In this document: positions 41,110-54,275 of the stretch, one piece after another
How the letters are laid out: each line of letters opens with the position of its first letter
Position numbering within the stretch: the first letter of the stretch is position 1
Assembly (NCBI GenBank): GCA_024305405.1
Contig: JAKNDB010000087.1
Span: forward strand, 8,434,501-8,498,500
Reading direction: 5' to 3'
Source of the DNA: Dirofilaria immitis
Lineage: Eukaryota > Nematoda > Chromadorea > Rhabditida > Onchocercidae
DNA: 64,000 nucleotides
The notes under the pieces: generated by a model
Databases searched by the model: none
The model's input: the letters and a program-made list of their open reading frames with translations, nothing else
What the model was told of the DNA's origin: nothing
Program-made: the position numbers and the translations under genes

Positions 41110-42740
41110 GGAGTGAAAGCTGATTGAAATTAGGTGAAACAAAAAAGAAAAACGTAACGAAGAAAAAAGAGTTATGTGTAGCATTTCTAAAATAAGTAGT
41201 CCTAATCGTCTAATTTTCTGAAGAATTTAAATTAAAAAAAAGAAAAAAACTGAATAACTTTTGCTACGATGGCCACTGAAATGAAACAAAATATGAAACT
41301 AAGAAGGTTTAAGTAAGCACTTCGATGAATATAAAAACGAAAAATACTAAGTAAGAATATCGAACATTTATTAGTGGCTAAGTAACATACAGAATACATT
41401 AAATAACGAAGAGTAAAGACTGCAGATTTATATCAAAATCGAAAAGTAAATGAAAATCTTCCTCAACGTAACGACAGGAATACAAAGTCAATTGTTTTTA
41501 AAAACTGTATGAAATAAGTTATGATATATGACGCAAAAATGAATTTAATAGCAAACCAATGAAAATTCTCATATCAAAAAAGATTTAAGTATGGAATAAC
41601 GAATAAACAACGAAATCAAGTATGATAAGATCGAATTATAACACCACAACTACCTGACCTTTCATATTGATTTTAGCTACAATTACTAACACTAAATGCT
41701 AACGGTAAAATGATGTTTGTTGAATAACATTAATGTTTACATCTCTGTCTCAATGATTCCGTTATTCAATTACAATTTCATATTGATCAAAATTGAGATC
41801 AGAATTATCAGATAGGATAAGGAAAAAATTACTGAACTGAAATTATTGCTATTTTGATGTATTTTGATATATTTGTCGAGATACGCTTTGAATACTTCTT
41901 ATTGAATTGATACTTTATTTTCATATTTTAAAAGATCTAATACAGCTTTACGAAGATGTATTATATTCAATCAAATAGCTTTAGCTGAAATACGATAAAA
42001 TCAACATGAATGATCAGAAACGATCAATTATTTCAGCACCGTAGTTAGGTAAACGAAAAAGCAATTTTGAATACATTTATATCGACTTTCTCTTCAATCC
42101 TGTTCAGTAACTGTAGTTAGACACCGACTCTTTCGGAAACTGTGAACCACATAGTTACAAGGAACTTTTGAAATACTTTTATTCATTGAACTTATAATTA
42201 ATTTATGCAACGTATCTATTCCGGTTAAAATAATTAGCGAAGTTGTAAAATAACATCCGAAATACCAAATATACATTTTCTTAGATATGATATTCCATTA
42301 AATATGTAACTGATGAGAAGAAACGGGTGAATTTCTTGTAAATTAATGTTATTAACATGTGAAATAGCAAATTATTCACGCAACAGTATCATTATCCTGC
42401 ATTTTGTATCAAAAATATCGCAACGGAAAAAAAGTCTGGTCGTTTTTTAACGTTGTACATGAATACGGTGATAACAGAAGCAAAATATTTTACTAGTAAG
42501 CATCTAGAAAACGTTTATTTCTGGATTCTAAAACTTAGTTGACCCAACGGAAGACAACAAGAACCTTCAGCCTGAAAATTAAAACCAATCAAAATTAAGA
42601 CTAAATAAAAAAACAGTTGACGACAGCAACTGCCAATAACTCCTACCTCACCGTGAAAACGAAAATCTCAGTGTTAAAAATCTTGCCCGAAATCCCTTTA
42701 ATTTTCAATTCTTTCAATTCATTTTGTATACACTGAAGTT
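41110..42740. other. Intergenic, no gene seen
   Basis: AT-rich sequence between the GPANK1-like gene and the retroelement relic. No coding pattern was recognised. A 5' LTR of the retroelement would be expected somewhere here, but I could not identify one. Confidence 0.5.
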
Positions 42741-42743
42741 TAA

Positions 42744-42787
42744 TTCAGTATATTTACATAACAAGTTCAGTATATTTACATAACAAG
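42744..42787. repeat. Two exact tandem copies of a 22-bp unit
   Basis: The unit starting TTCAGTATATTTACATAAC is repeated twice without change, immediately before the first gag-like zinc knuckle of the retroelement. Confidence 0.9.
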
Positions 42788-43159
42788 TTGTCCGGAAAAT
42801 GCCTTCGGTGCGTCAAAAATTTTAATGATGTACATTTAGTCACCTAAAAACTTTTTAAAACTTTTTCGTTATTTATCAACTTCATCATTCTTCCGCTTTC
42901 CATATCTTCCAGGCTTGCGAATTTTGCAGTGAAGACCATTCATTTCACACAATAAATGATTGTGATAAAATTTTCCTGTTTCTGCTGTAAAGATGTACAT
43001 AGTACAGTGCTATGCGCTATAAATATAAGGAAGATATCGAACAATGGAATTAAATGAGGAAGAAGTAGATTCGACTACAATAACAAATTCAATAACCGAA
43101 AAATGATTGCAGCAAGGTAAGCAAACTCACTTTTACGCAAAGATATCAATGTAGTCAAT

Positions 43160-43260
43160 TTAAACATCCAGAAAAAAATTTTTAGCATTGTTCGACATCG
43201 GTTCACAACTGTCGTTTATATCTAATAATTTCGAATCGATTAAATTTTAAGAAAATCGGC
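43160..43260 (+). pseudogene. Retroelement aspartic protease fragment
   Basis: The translation contains LFDIGSQLSFIS. This matches the active-site block of BEL/Pao proteases, where the catalytic motif is usually DTG; here it reads DIG. Stops follow within about 20 codons. Confidence 0.7.
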
Positions 43261-43919
43261 AAACAAGAATTAAAAATTGCTCTCTTTAGTAATATAACAT
43301 CAAAGGCATGCCTTGTTACCAAAGTAGAAATCGAGATCAAAGTTACGATGGGAGAAATTATTTAAAGCAAATATGATAAACTGCTTGATTAATAAATTTC
43401 AGGTAGTCAAATTAGACAAAAAGAAATTGTCGTTCATAGAAAACCAAGGCTAACTGGATGACTTTAAAAGTTACTCCAAACAATCTGATATAATTATCAG
43501 GGCTAATTATTTTTTCAATTTTATCTGTTCAAATGTAAATTCTGGATTTTTTTATTCCATACAAAGGTTGGACCAACGATAGCTGGAAGTTGATATATCA
43601 ATGAAGTTCATACTTACAATATTACTCTATAAACAACATACATTGCAAAAGCCATCACTGTCGCAGACATAGATCAGTTCTGGAAGCTAGGATAGACATC
43701 CAAGACCAACTTAATGTTTGTGATGATAAAAGGCGTTAGAACAATTTAAACAAACTATCACTAAAAAGAAAGAAGGATACGAAATCTGTTCGTCGTAGAA
43801 AGATTCAAAGGTTAAATTAAATGACAGTTGTGGTGTTTGTTTCGATGGATTAAAATCGTTTATCGGAAAACTTTAAGCTAACAAACAATTACTTAGTGGA
43901 TACAGTGAAATAATTCAAC

Positions 43920-44522
43920 AACAACTGCTATCCAACATAATCGAAGAAGTGCCGCCCGATATGAATCAAGTTGGCATTACTCATTATTTACCTCATTACG
44001 AAGTACTAACACCAAGCAAATTAACGACAAAATTAAGAATCGTTTACGACGCATCAGTGCATCTTGAAGGAATGAAAAGACTAAATAATGTTTCATATCG
44101 TGATCGGATAATGCTCTCCATTTAATCGCAGTATTGCTTTGTTTCCGAATAATGAAAAATGTGATAATAGCTGATATTGAAAAAGCTTGCTTCATCAGAA
44201 AGAAGCTCTGCTCGATTTCTTTGGTTGAAGAACAACCAAGGACAAATAAACGAAGATGACGTGAATTGTTATGCTTTTAACGAATTACGTTTGGAGTAAT
44301 ATCATCTTCTCTTGTTTTTATCAGCTACACTGAATTACCGTTTAGAAAATCATGAAAATGAAATTGCTTCTGAAATAAGAAAAATCTTTACATTGACAAT
44401 GTTATATTATCAACTGAAAGAATAGAAGAAGCTTTTAAAAAATATAAAGAAATGAAATTTATTTTTAATGAAGCTCCAATGAATATAAGAGAATTTCTCT
44501 CAGCGATCAAGAATTCAATGTA
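43920..44522 (+). pseudogene. BEL/Pao reverse transcriptase, broken
   Basis: Blocks seen in order: IEEVPPDMNQ, YLPHYEVLTPSKL, TKLRIVYDAS, IIADIEKACF (the first catalytic aspartate lies in ADIEKA), ARFLW, ITFGVISSSLF, and NLYIDNVILSTE (the position of the YxDD-type motif reads YIDN, as is common in this superfamily). Stop codons and frame changes separate the blocks, so no functional enzyme is encoded as read. Confidence 0.85.
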
Positions 44523-45359
44523 ATAATTCCAGAAAAAGATCGAGCAGAGGTAAGTCAAATTAAGAAAATTTCTTGGTAGTAATTAGCGTCGTAATAAAGA
44601 TCTTATCTAATTAAACAAACAAAAGATCAATTCTACAGTTTAGTTTCACAGAACGATCTATTAGGAATAATGGTTCCAATTTAAACTGTTTTTCCAAAAT
44701 TTATAGGAAAAGAATAATTCATAGAATTAAGCTATAAGTGAAGAAGACAAGAACTTTATGAGTTAGGTCACACTCATAAAGGCCTGACTGATAAGTCTCA
44801 AAGAATAACGCGTCTCGTAACAATTTTACCGAAGCGAACATAAATTTATATATTCCCTGATGCACCAACTACGGCTTATTCAGCAGCTATATGTATTCGA
44901 AATCAAGGAATTCAACAAAATAAAACATTCTTGGTTCTTGCCTCGAATTGCACCTACAAGAACTGCTTATTTCGTAACTAAACAATTGGCTTTCGAAAAT
45001 ATACAAACGACGTTATAATCGCATATGCGATATTAGATACAAAATCATTCCCGACTACTGCCAACCTTTACAAAGAATTCAGTCGAAGAAATAAGGAAGG
45101 CAAAAATTTCATTTCGTTATATACCCAGTAAATAGAAAAATGGCAATTAAGAAACTTCAGCTTTAAAGGATTAAAAAATTGTAAACTATGTGAAAAGGAC
45201 CAAGATGGCTGAAAGAAGATCGAAATTCGACAAGCACAGTCGGAGGTTAGACTGAAGAAAAAATAGATAAATGAAATCTGTATTACAGTGAAGAAAAAAA
45301 CTATGGAAGTTGATTAGAAAACTTGATCAAGAAGTCGATTAGAAAACTCAGAATTAAAT

Positions 45360-45960
45360 AAGAATAGAAAACATTTGATCCATCTCCTAAGGCATAATCA
45401 AGTAACAGAGCTTCTCATACAGCAAAAACATGGAGAATTATGCCATGCAAGAATTACACGTATTCTATCAAAAATACGATGTAAGTTTTGCTTATCAAAA
45501 GAAAGAACCGAAATGAAGCGATAAATGAGCAGCATGTAAAAGATGGATCTCTAAACTATTGTAGTTATCTGTCATGTCTAATCTTCCGGAAACAAGAATC
45601 AAACGTTCCAGATCTTTCGTTCAAGTTGGATTGAACTATTTGGTTCTCTTTCAGTCAAAGCGATACTGGATGATGAATTCATGATGAAGCACGCCGAGTT
45701 TTAGAGAAAGAACACAAAAAGAACATGTTATGCGTAGAAATGTTGAAATAAGAATGCAAGGTGAATGACAAATTGTATTAGTCAGTGAACCGGAAGTTCT
45801 TCGTGGTATAAAAGATATCGAAGAAGGTAAATATGGAGAAATAAGGAATACGTTGATAGCCTCTAAAAATAAATGCTGAAAAACCAGCAGAACAAGAAGG
45901 ACGGGAAATCCGATAACAGAACCAAGCAATCAAACGAACCCATTGCTTCAAGACGAAGAG
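45360..45960 (+). pseudogene. BEL/Pao integrase fragment, broken
   Basis: A histidine-bearing stretch (HLIHLLRHNQVTELLI, then KHGELCHARITRIL) followed by KIRCKFC resembles the integrase zinc region. FVQVGLNYLVL resembles the start of the catalytic core. The rest of the core is hard to follow and contains stops. Confidence 0.7.
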
Positions 45961-46010
45961 TGTATTAAAACGATAAACTCAAATAGGAAACTCAAGTAAA
46001 TTGTATTCAA

Positions 46011-47415
46011 TAATGAACAGTTTATTTTTAGTAACTGTGATTTTTATAATATCAGTTCAAGAAAAGCGGAAAGGAAGTATAAATGGATATCCGGCATGAC
46101 ATTCAGTGTACCAAGAAAGTGGAACTGTGACGAATTCTCAGAAACCAATTTCGCTTATGCCGAAGTCATCGTATACACGAGGAGTATGTACGATTCCCCG
46201 CAATAAAATGCAGAAACCTTACAAGAATAGCATGTTATAAAGCTTTATCATTGTTTATAGTATCGGATCAAACAACTATATCATTCACTTCTTCGCATAT
46301 CTGTAAAGGTCTAAAGAATCAAAAAAACTAAACAATGAAGTTTGGAGCAAATCTTTCCCAATAAATGAATTGCAAATAATGAAATTCAACAGTATTCATA
46401 TAGTTGGCTAGTGTGAGATATTAGTCAATTTCGAACTTCGTGTTTGTTGAAGGAGAAATTATCTTTAATGATGGAAAATAGTATCCGATCTTGATAATGC
46501 TGAAATGGCTATAAAATTCAAAGTGGTGAGTAACTAGCACAAACATTGTTCTTTAGTATGGAAAGAAAGCTACAAATAATTGCTTATATATAAAAAAAAA
46601 AAAAACCGGAGAATTCAATGCTCATATATATATTATGATATCATAAATTAATTGCAAATTTCACTTGTTTTCAGTCACGAAATTGAAAGAATGACGACAA
46701 CTAATAGTAATTTTACTAATCCCTACACAATGAATGATGATATTATAATTGATATGGAGAATTCAACCAAGATAAGAAAAAGATGCTGATCATCCATCAC
46801 GAGGCAAATGTGAGTTTAAAAGATCAGATATTCTATTCATGATAGAATCAATTCCGGATAATATAATTGATTGACAGAATTTAAAATTAATACGCTTTTG
46901 ATAGCTTATAACTGGAATTTAATCAACGATTAAATGTTAGCATACCAAAGAAGTTGTCAAAATCGAAATAACCTTTACTATTGATAGAATGGCTATCAAT
47001 TAATAATTCAATTCTGGAAGCGAAATTAATACTACAAAGAAATGACGTAATAACGAAATGAGTTAATAATAATGAAATTATTAGTTACTCCTTGCAAACT
47101 GAAAAAGTTGGAATGAATTTCACTGGATTCAAAAGTGAATTAATAAGCAAATTTAAATCGAACGAATTAATGCAGACCTGAAAATACTAGCTTAAAATCA
47201 AGGGAACTATCAATTCAACAATTATGGAAATAAAAATTAAAATATTTTGGTAAAAATTAATCAACAAGCAGAAGAATTAATAGAATCAGAAGACGAATTT
47301 AGAAAGCTGCGGAAACTATAGAAAACGAATTATCATGATTGGCAACATATTGGAAATTGATTTCCTTCAGTGTAAATATTCTTATATTGTCAATTATAAT
47401 AGTTATTATTAAGTG
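46011..47415 (+). pseudogene. Possible env-like third region of the retroelement
   Basis: It begins with a methionine followed by a hydrophobic stretch that looks like a signal peptide (LFLVTVIFIISV) just after the integrase. It ends with a hydrophobic stretch (ILILSIIIVIIK) that could be a transmembrane anchor, then KCF. The region between is broken by stops and shows no family I can name. Position, start and end fit an envelope-like gene, but this is inference. Confidence 0.45.
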
Positions 47416-48400
47416 TTTTGCTCCATGATAACTTTGAAAATCAATCGAAACTGGTTAGCATTATTGCCTAGTACTAGTTCTGGATAGAGATATCGAGGAA
47501 TGAATTTTCTTAGAACATGTAAAAAATTTTCTGCAGATAAACTTTCTACAGATTCCGAATGCACGGCTCTTATGAAATACGTTAATAATGCTACCCATCT
47601 CTTAGTTATCCTAATATCGCTTCTGATTAAAATAGAGCGTAAATAGTCCAATCCAATTTGAATAGAAATTCTAAGTCATTTGACCTCAGATTCAGAGGAT
47701 CAAGCATGACTGGTAATTTGAATTATTTAGAAGTCCATCGTTTACAAGCTACGCATTTGTTTATGATTCTTTCGATTTATATTCTGTCCTGAGTAACCAA
47801 AACTTACGTTTTATCTTAGGTAGAATGTGCGTGCGTAATTCTAGCATGATATAAATATTTTTTATATGTACGAGAATTTCGGTTATTGGATTATGCCTTG
47901 GAAGATAAGTGGGTATTTGCTAGCATCTTTTCGAATTTTCCAATCGGCTCTTTGATCTCTATAAGTCTTGATTTCCATTGTAATAGAGCCTCCTTTGTTA
48001 ATTTCTTCCTCAGTTAATCCTTCCAATTGTGCTTGCCTAATCAATCATTCTGCAATTTATAGTCGCCGCTTATAAGTTGATCTTTTGATATTGGTTGTAT
48101 CCATGATATTTTTTCCTCTATCGCTAATTTAATAAATTTAAAAATCCAACACTCGTTCCTAATAATTTTAACCGTTTACTGAAACGATGTGCATCGACAA
48201 GTCTTACTTCTTGGATAAGAAACTGAGTGGTCATCTTTTCTGTGAAACACATTGTGATTGATTTCCTTGATGTAAGTATTTTTGTATTTTCACGTTTTAA
48301 ATCTTCCAAGGATCGACAAATTCTGACTATTCTCATGGAACCTATAGAAACTACTCCATCAAACAACGTTGGAAAGAAAATATTGATTAAACAAAAACAG
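47409..48400 (-). mobile_element. Second BEL/Pao fragment, inverted (RNase H/integrase part)
   Basis: Read on the minus strand, about 48300-47960 gives TTQFLIQEVRLVDAHRF and then GLTEEEIN-like connector sequence. At about 47880-47720 ITEILV and YHARIT resemble the integrase zinc region. The core follows at 47651-47409: GLDYLRSILI, KRWVALLTYF, RAVHSESVESLSAENFLHVL, RYLYPELVLGNNANQFR. This belongs to the same superfamily as the + strand relic but in opposite orientation, so the two converge at about 47.41 kb. Confidence 0.8.
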
Positions 48401-50189
48401 GATTCACTTCATTATGACCCTAAATGTATTTCCCCGAAATATTTGATTTTTTTTTCAATTAGAAGTGTCGAAATAAGCGAAATATTTTATATTTTTCATG
48501 ATTCATTATTTAGCATAAACGAAGTTACGATATCTAATTCTCATCTTTGTCCTTTACTACCGAACACATCTCCAATAGTAAAATACAATCAGTTCACATT
48601 TAAATGTTCCCTGTATTGTAACAAAATGTATACGCAATGTTTAAAATATTTTCCCATAAGATAGCCGTGCTAATACTACGATGGGAATGTTTTTTTTTCA
48701 ACATCCCACGATAAAAATGTTTCCTAAACATCTTTATTATAAAAAAGTTTGTTATTCGTTCCAGATATCATATTTCGCTAGCACTGATTCTTCTAAGCAT
48801 TTCTTTCAACGATATTTTAATTCCTAATTTTAATTCATTTATATTAATGATCTTCTATGAGATTAAGTATTCGACATGCAAAGTTTTTTTAAAAAGTATA
48901 ATTTCCAATTTAAACATTTGATATGAATTTGTCATTTTTTCTTGGAATTTAGTTTAAGCTTTTGATTGTGGGGAGGTCTTGATAAAAAGTGTTCCACTTT
49001 CTCCCAGGTGCTATATATGCTAGACTAAATAATTAATATTTTAATAAGAAAAGAAGATATGAAGTTTCACGTATATATGCAATATTTTATAATTAATTTA
49101 AAGTCTCTTTTAAATGTTTGTATCAAATGAACATTAAATTTTCAAATCATCTCGCATTTGAGATTGTGGATCAGATTTAAGTGGAGGAAATCAAGACAAA
49201 TAAAAGATTTGGAAAGCTATTTGTTTGGCTTAAAAAAAAAACTAAATAGTACTAATGTTTTCAGGAACATGCACATCTGAAGAACGAAATCAAAAAACTG
49301 AGCGATCAGGCTTTGTTCGGTTCGTAAAAAAATTATAGAACTGTGCGCTTACTTTGCAAAATATTTCTCTAGTTGTATAGGGAGTTTTGAAAGTTGGCGA
49401 ACTAGATGATCATCTTTATTGTATTGCATACTAATAAACGCCAATTAAAGTTATATTAAGACGTTTCGTTTGAGATTATCTATCGTTTCCACTCTTTCAC
49501 AAGAAAAAAAGGAAGCTTTGGCAAAATCATTCCCATCACACATGTTTTCGTCCTTTTTCGAATTCTTCGACAAATCTCTCGGAAATTGTGATTGTTTAGT
49601 ACAATTGATATTAAGTATTTTTTCAGTAAATGTACGAAAAAAATTATCAAATAATGGCAGTTAGATTTTGTTTTTGTTAATTTAATGTTTACTGGGTAGA
49701 ACAATAAATTTACAGCAGATTCTTTTGAATTTTTAAAGCGAAAATGATAAAAAATGTGAAAATATTTGCAGGATCCATCCAGTTAGAATGTTTATTTCAT
49801 GGAATTCAAATTAAAGATATATTATTAATTTGTAGTATTTGCATATTGAAAGAATTTGATATTGCTTCGTTATGATAACGGAAATTCGGTTTTTTCGAAA
49901 ATGCAAAAAAAAAGAAACAGAAAATAACAGATTAGTTAAGTTGGTTAACACGATTCTGTTGAGAGAGAAAGCTGCGTGGAATATACTGTAATCGTTGAAA
50001 CAAGCAAAATAATTGTGGATCGAGAATGAGCATTAAAATTAAACTTTGCAAAGTAATTTTAAGTATTTCCAGAATATTTTCGCACACCATCAAAAACATG
50101 CAATTTTTGTGGGAACTATCATGCAATTTCCTTCTTTTTCTTTTAGCAATCGTATTCAAGTAAGAGCTATTTTTTAATCATTCTAACAA
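48401..50189. other. Intergenic, no gene seen
   Basis: AT-rich sequence. The + strand ORF at 48227-48664 largely opposes the inverted retroelement fragment and is probably a shadow. Another at 49470-49664 has no recognisable feature. Confidence 0.45.
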
Positions 50190-53100
50190 ACCATTATGGA
50201 ATACACGAAATGTCTAGTTTCTTCATGCGCAAAATTAATTATAACTAATAATTGTTGTATAAGCGTCACACCGCACCGAGTATGCATTCGATGATATTAA
50301 ATATTTTCTTTTAAAAATAAGCGTCGCACATCACCAAACATTGGATGACATAAAATAAGCTTCATACAAATTTAGTTTAATAGAAAATATGCATTTGCAT
50401 GCTTAAAGATTAATAGTAAGTTAGTGTTCGATATAGAATGATCTAAGATGATTGTTGATATCATCAATCCATTCATATAATGCTAAGTGGATTAGAATAT
50501 ATAATTGAGCAGTTGTCATGGTGAAGCCAATTTTTCATTTAGTCATATTTGGCTAATGATCATATCATATTGCGTATTTTCAGATTATGCAAACGGTCTT
50601 ATCCAGAATTAGTGGCAGAACAACAATCATTTTTGAATGATTTTGTTATCCGAATCTACTAATGGTGGCAATAAATACACTGAACATATTATTTGACAAC
50701 TTTTAACTAATGGACGCGAACTTCAAATCATTGTCCAGTTTTATTTTCTTTTCATATTAATTACATTTTATTAGCAGTCATTTTTAATCAGGTACGATAA
50801 ATTTACGAAATGCATTCACTTCAGCAATTTATCATAGATATTGATCAGCTAAATATTGATCAGTTGTAAATGTTAAATGATGTAAAGTAATTGTTGAAAT
50901 TTCAGATATAGGGAAAAAAAAGAAAGGAAATCTTTTAGATGTTGTAAGTGTTTTCACTGCTAAAAATATTTGAGAAAATTTGCATTTGTCTTTGACAGTA
51001 GCTTGTGTTATTAATTGCTTTTTCATGTTTAAACGAAGTGTATACGGTAGGTATTCAGATAGGATGGATTTTCTTTCTTCTCGGATGATCTCTTTTCCGT
51101 TCTTTTCAAATGCTTTCTATGGGAAATTTTAAAATAACTTCGTGCAACTTCATGCCATTTTCACTGTTGACTATTGCAGGTGCAAAGCAGTGTTATGGCT
51201 TTATTGTTACCAATCCTACCATGTGTATGCATTTTTTTATTAAGTTCTTTATTTGGTTTCGTTGGCAATATTGCGCTCATCATTGTTATTATTCACAGAA
51301 AGTATGTTACTGATTAATTAATTGATCACGATAATTAATTGATTATGCCAAATTCTTTAAAAACATGTAACAATAAGAAAGAGAAACAAATCAACATAGA
51401 TCATCCTCTCAAAATTTTAATAGGGTCTGATACGGATAAAAGTGCAATTCGATATTTTACAGAATAAGAACGAAAATAACACTGGTGCAATGAATGAGCG
51501 GAGAATCCCATTTAAGTATGTGGGCGGTTTTATGAGAGCACGGGTGGTTTACATTCAAAATTTATAATCTTTTAAATTTTAAACTCAGTTTTAACTTCAG
51601 AAATTTCAAACTACAAACTTTAAAATAATCTCGGGACCCTTATAATTCATAAAAATTTCAGGCGTCTACATAATGTTAGCAACTTTCTCATAGCATTAAG
51701 TGCATTTGGTGATATACTTCATCAAATCGGCCATATCCCATTTGCATACTTTATTTTTACCGGAATTACTTTTATACCTTTACGGACATGTATTTGGATA
51801 CAATTAATACCCAATTTTGGTTTAAATTTTTCAATGACCGTATTACTTCCTATTGGTGTGGATCGAGCAATCGCCATTTTAAAACCTTTACGGTAAATAT
51901 TTAGATTAAATAAGCAAGTTTAACTTCCGATAGTAGTTAATTACATTTCTAAAATAACAGACTAAATTATTTGCTGCCTATTTGTAGAGTCGAATATAAT
52001 TCTGGATAAGAATTATTTTCATTTACAGTTATCAAAAAATGAAAAAAATTTTACGCCTTAGCAATGGTTCTACCAGCTATACTTTATTCAATTGCTATGC
52101 TCATACTGGTTTTAATATGTGATGGAGATGATGAGTAAGTTACATTTTCCAGATAAATTAATGGCAATTCTAATGATACTCGAAATCATCGAATTTATGC
52201 CGGCATACTAAAATCTTTCAATATTAGAGAAAGAGAGTTTTCTCTGAGAAACTAGATAAAGTATCATTTCATATCTAATGAGATTCATTTGTAATTTTAG
52301 ATCTTTTCTAGGTAATTAAGAGCACTTATCAGTGATATTTGTTTGGGAAAAATTTTTTCCTTTCTATTTTGATTACCAATAATTGCCATAAATTATGTAT
52401 CTAAAAAGAAATATGAATAAATAGATAAATCAGTTACCTTTGCTAGGGCAAATGAAAAATATGACAAAAAATAAGTTTGAAATATTGTAACGAAAAGGTA
52501 AAAGACAAAAATATCAGAATTTCTAAATAAACAGGCATTAAAAAGAAATATGTAGGATTTTGTGAAAAAATGCAAGAAATATTTTTAAATATTCCATACT
52601 TGAATTTACCTTAAACGCTCTGTATTTTATCTTTTTAATGACAGCGGCGAAGTAATCTGTGTTTTAATAGCGATATATAGTGGTTTATCAGATTCGGTTT
52701 GGAATATTACATCTGCTATTATTAATTTAGCAACAATTTTCCTTTACGCAATACTGAGCCGTCTCACAGTGAAGGCTAAAACAAGTGAGCTATTTAATTA
52801 ACTAATAAAAGTAAAATATATATTAATCAAACGGCTCGAAATATTCTATTATGTGTTCATAGTATCACAAATATCTTTCACTTTCACCTTATTTTTTTCC
52901 TATTCAGTTATTGTCATTTCGACTGTAGGACCATTCTATTATGCATTTGATAAAAGTCTAATTAACAATGAACAACAAAAATGATTACCATAATAATATA
53001 CTACTTTTAATTACAGCGGCCAAAAACTTCGAATTAATACAAACGTTAAAGATAATCGTGGCATCTGTTGGAATGGGACAGCTAGTGCCAACGGTGATCT

Positions 53101-53860
53101 GTTTGTCATTACTGTTCTTCGAACTTTCCGAAATGATGAAATTTTATATAGGATGCTATGCGGGAATACTTCTTAATATATGCATTTCATGCAATTGCTT
53201 ATTTTATTATTGGAGAAGGTAAAAATTAAGTAAAGTATCTTTGAAACATTAAGTAAGAATATTTTAACATTGAAATATTGCGTTAGAAAGACTAGTTAGT
53301 AATAATAATATTAACTGATTCAGTCTAGCAAAAATTAACTACAGTTTTTACCGTAGAAAAGATATTGCAGTACAGAATATCGAAAGGAATTCAAAAACAA
53401 TTCAAGAAACTTCTATGCATAAAGAATGCCGTAAAGTCGACGCCAACATATTTAATGCGACATGTACCCACGATTCATCCAGTAAAAGTTCAATAATAGT
53501 TGTATGCGGAAATTTTGTGAATTTAATCTTATCCTCTGTTGATATCCATGCAGGCTGAAATAAGAAAGAATCAAGAATTAGTGGGAATATTTGGTCATTG
53601 GTCATTCCATAATTTAACTAAACTTTCAAGCGGCTTTCTACATCGGTTCTTGGAGATTGTTTTGAATCAAAGTTATTTCTGCAATAAAACCGACAACTCT
53701 TAAAAAGCAGAGGACATTATGACACGTTTTCGTAAATTATCATACAGCATATTATTTTCAGGGATAATTTGTATTTGTATTCTCCTATAACCAACCAGTT
53801 GCGATTTTAAAATAACGATAAATTTTTCATTAGAATATTTTCATCTAAGTTGAAATAATA
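50190..53860 (+). repeat. Older diverged copy (B) of the GPCR segment
   Basis: Both flanks and all exons are recognisably related to copies A and C but with many substitutions and indels. For example, GTTGTCATGGTGAAGCCAAT near 50512 corresponds to GTTGTCATAGTGAAGTCGAT near 345. It lies about 7 kb upstream of copy C in the same orientation, so B and C look like a tandem pair. Confidence 0.75.
51195..53490 (+). pseudogene. Chemoreceptor-like GPCR copy B, frame broken
   Basis: Exons correspond one to one with copy A: 51195-51301, 51662-51892, 52029-52134, 52645-52784, 53017-53218 and 53371-about 53490, with the same intron phases. TM1 reads [14 protein letters not shown], and the TM3 end reads [13 protein letters not shown] with the canonical Asp. 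Exon 3 is two bases shorter than in A/C, with a run of seven A at 52042-52048 where nine would keep frame. A second, one-base deletion early in exon 6 (TTCAAAAACAATTC) brings a stop codon into the tail. As read it cannot make a seven-pass receptor. Since other conserved genes in this window show homopolymer deletions, the exon 3 break may be an assembly error; the exon 6 change is less easily explained that way. Confidence 0.8.
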
Positions 53861-54243
53861 GGTTTCTAAGGCTGAAAACAAAAACATAGAATAATCACAT
53901 CTTTCAGGTCTCAGTTTAATATGTTTAAACTATTTAAATATGCTAGTAATACAACTATTAGGCATTTTCAAAATTTTTGCTCCCATTTTAATATTTCATA
54001 TTTAAATTGTCAAACAAAATTCAATCGTTTTTTTGCTTCCTTACTATGTAATCGTGATGGGATTGAAATTTATGATACTTTCAATATTTTCTTCTTCGTA
54101 CAGTTTTCTCGTTTTGAATTAACGATGCTTAGATTTGCAAACATGTATGATAATTACACTAATATAAGCAATGATATGCTTTCTAGTGGGTTCATCAATA
54201 CTTATACGTAAGTACCAAAAGGTATCGACTAATTACGCAAATA

Positions 54244-54275
<32 letters not shown>

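Larger units (their letters stand above)
42786..47420 (+). mobile_element. BEL/Pao LTR retroelement relic, near full internal region
   Basis: Conserved blocks appear in the order typical of BEL/Pao elements, with many stops and frame changes between them. They are: gag-like knuckles KCLRC (about 42797) and CEFCSEDHSFHTINDC (about 42913), protease FDIGS (about 43190), reverse transcriptase (43930-44520), an integrase zinc region and core start (45360-45640), then a third open region with a hydrophobic start and a hydrophobic segment near its end (46011-47415). No LTR pair, target-site duplication or primer-binding site was identified. Nematode BEL/Pao elements such as Ascaris Tas are known to carry an env-like third gene. 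Confidence 0.88.

Noticed and set aside
41110..42740. 5' LTR of the BEL/Pao element
   Set aside because: No matching 3' copy was found beyond 47.4 kb, so an LTR cannot be claimed.
48227..48664. 145-codon + strand ORF
   Set aside because: Overlaps the minus-strand retroelement fragment in part and has no recognisable feature; treated as a shadow ORF.
53921..54211. 96-codon + strand ORF downstream of GPCR copy B
   Set aside because: No domain, no splice context and Phe/Asn-rich composition typical of AT-rich noncoding DNA.
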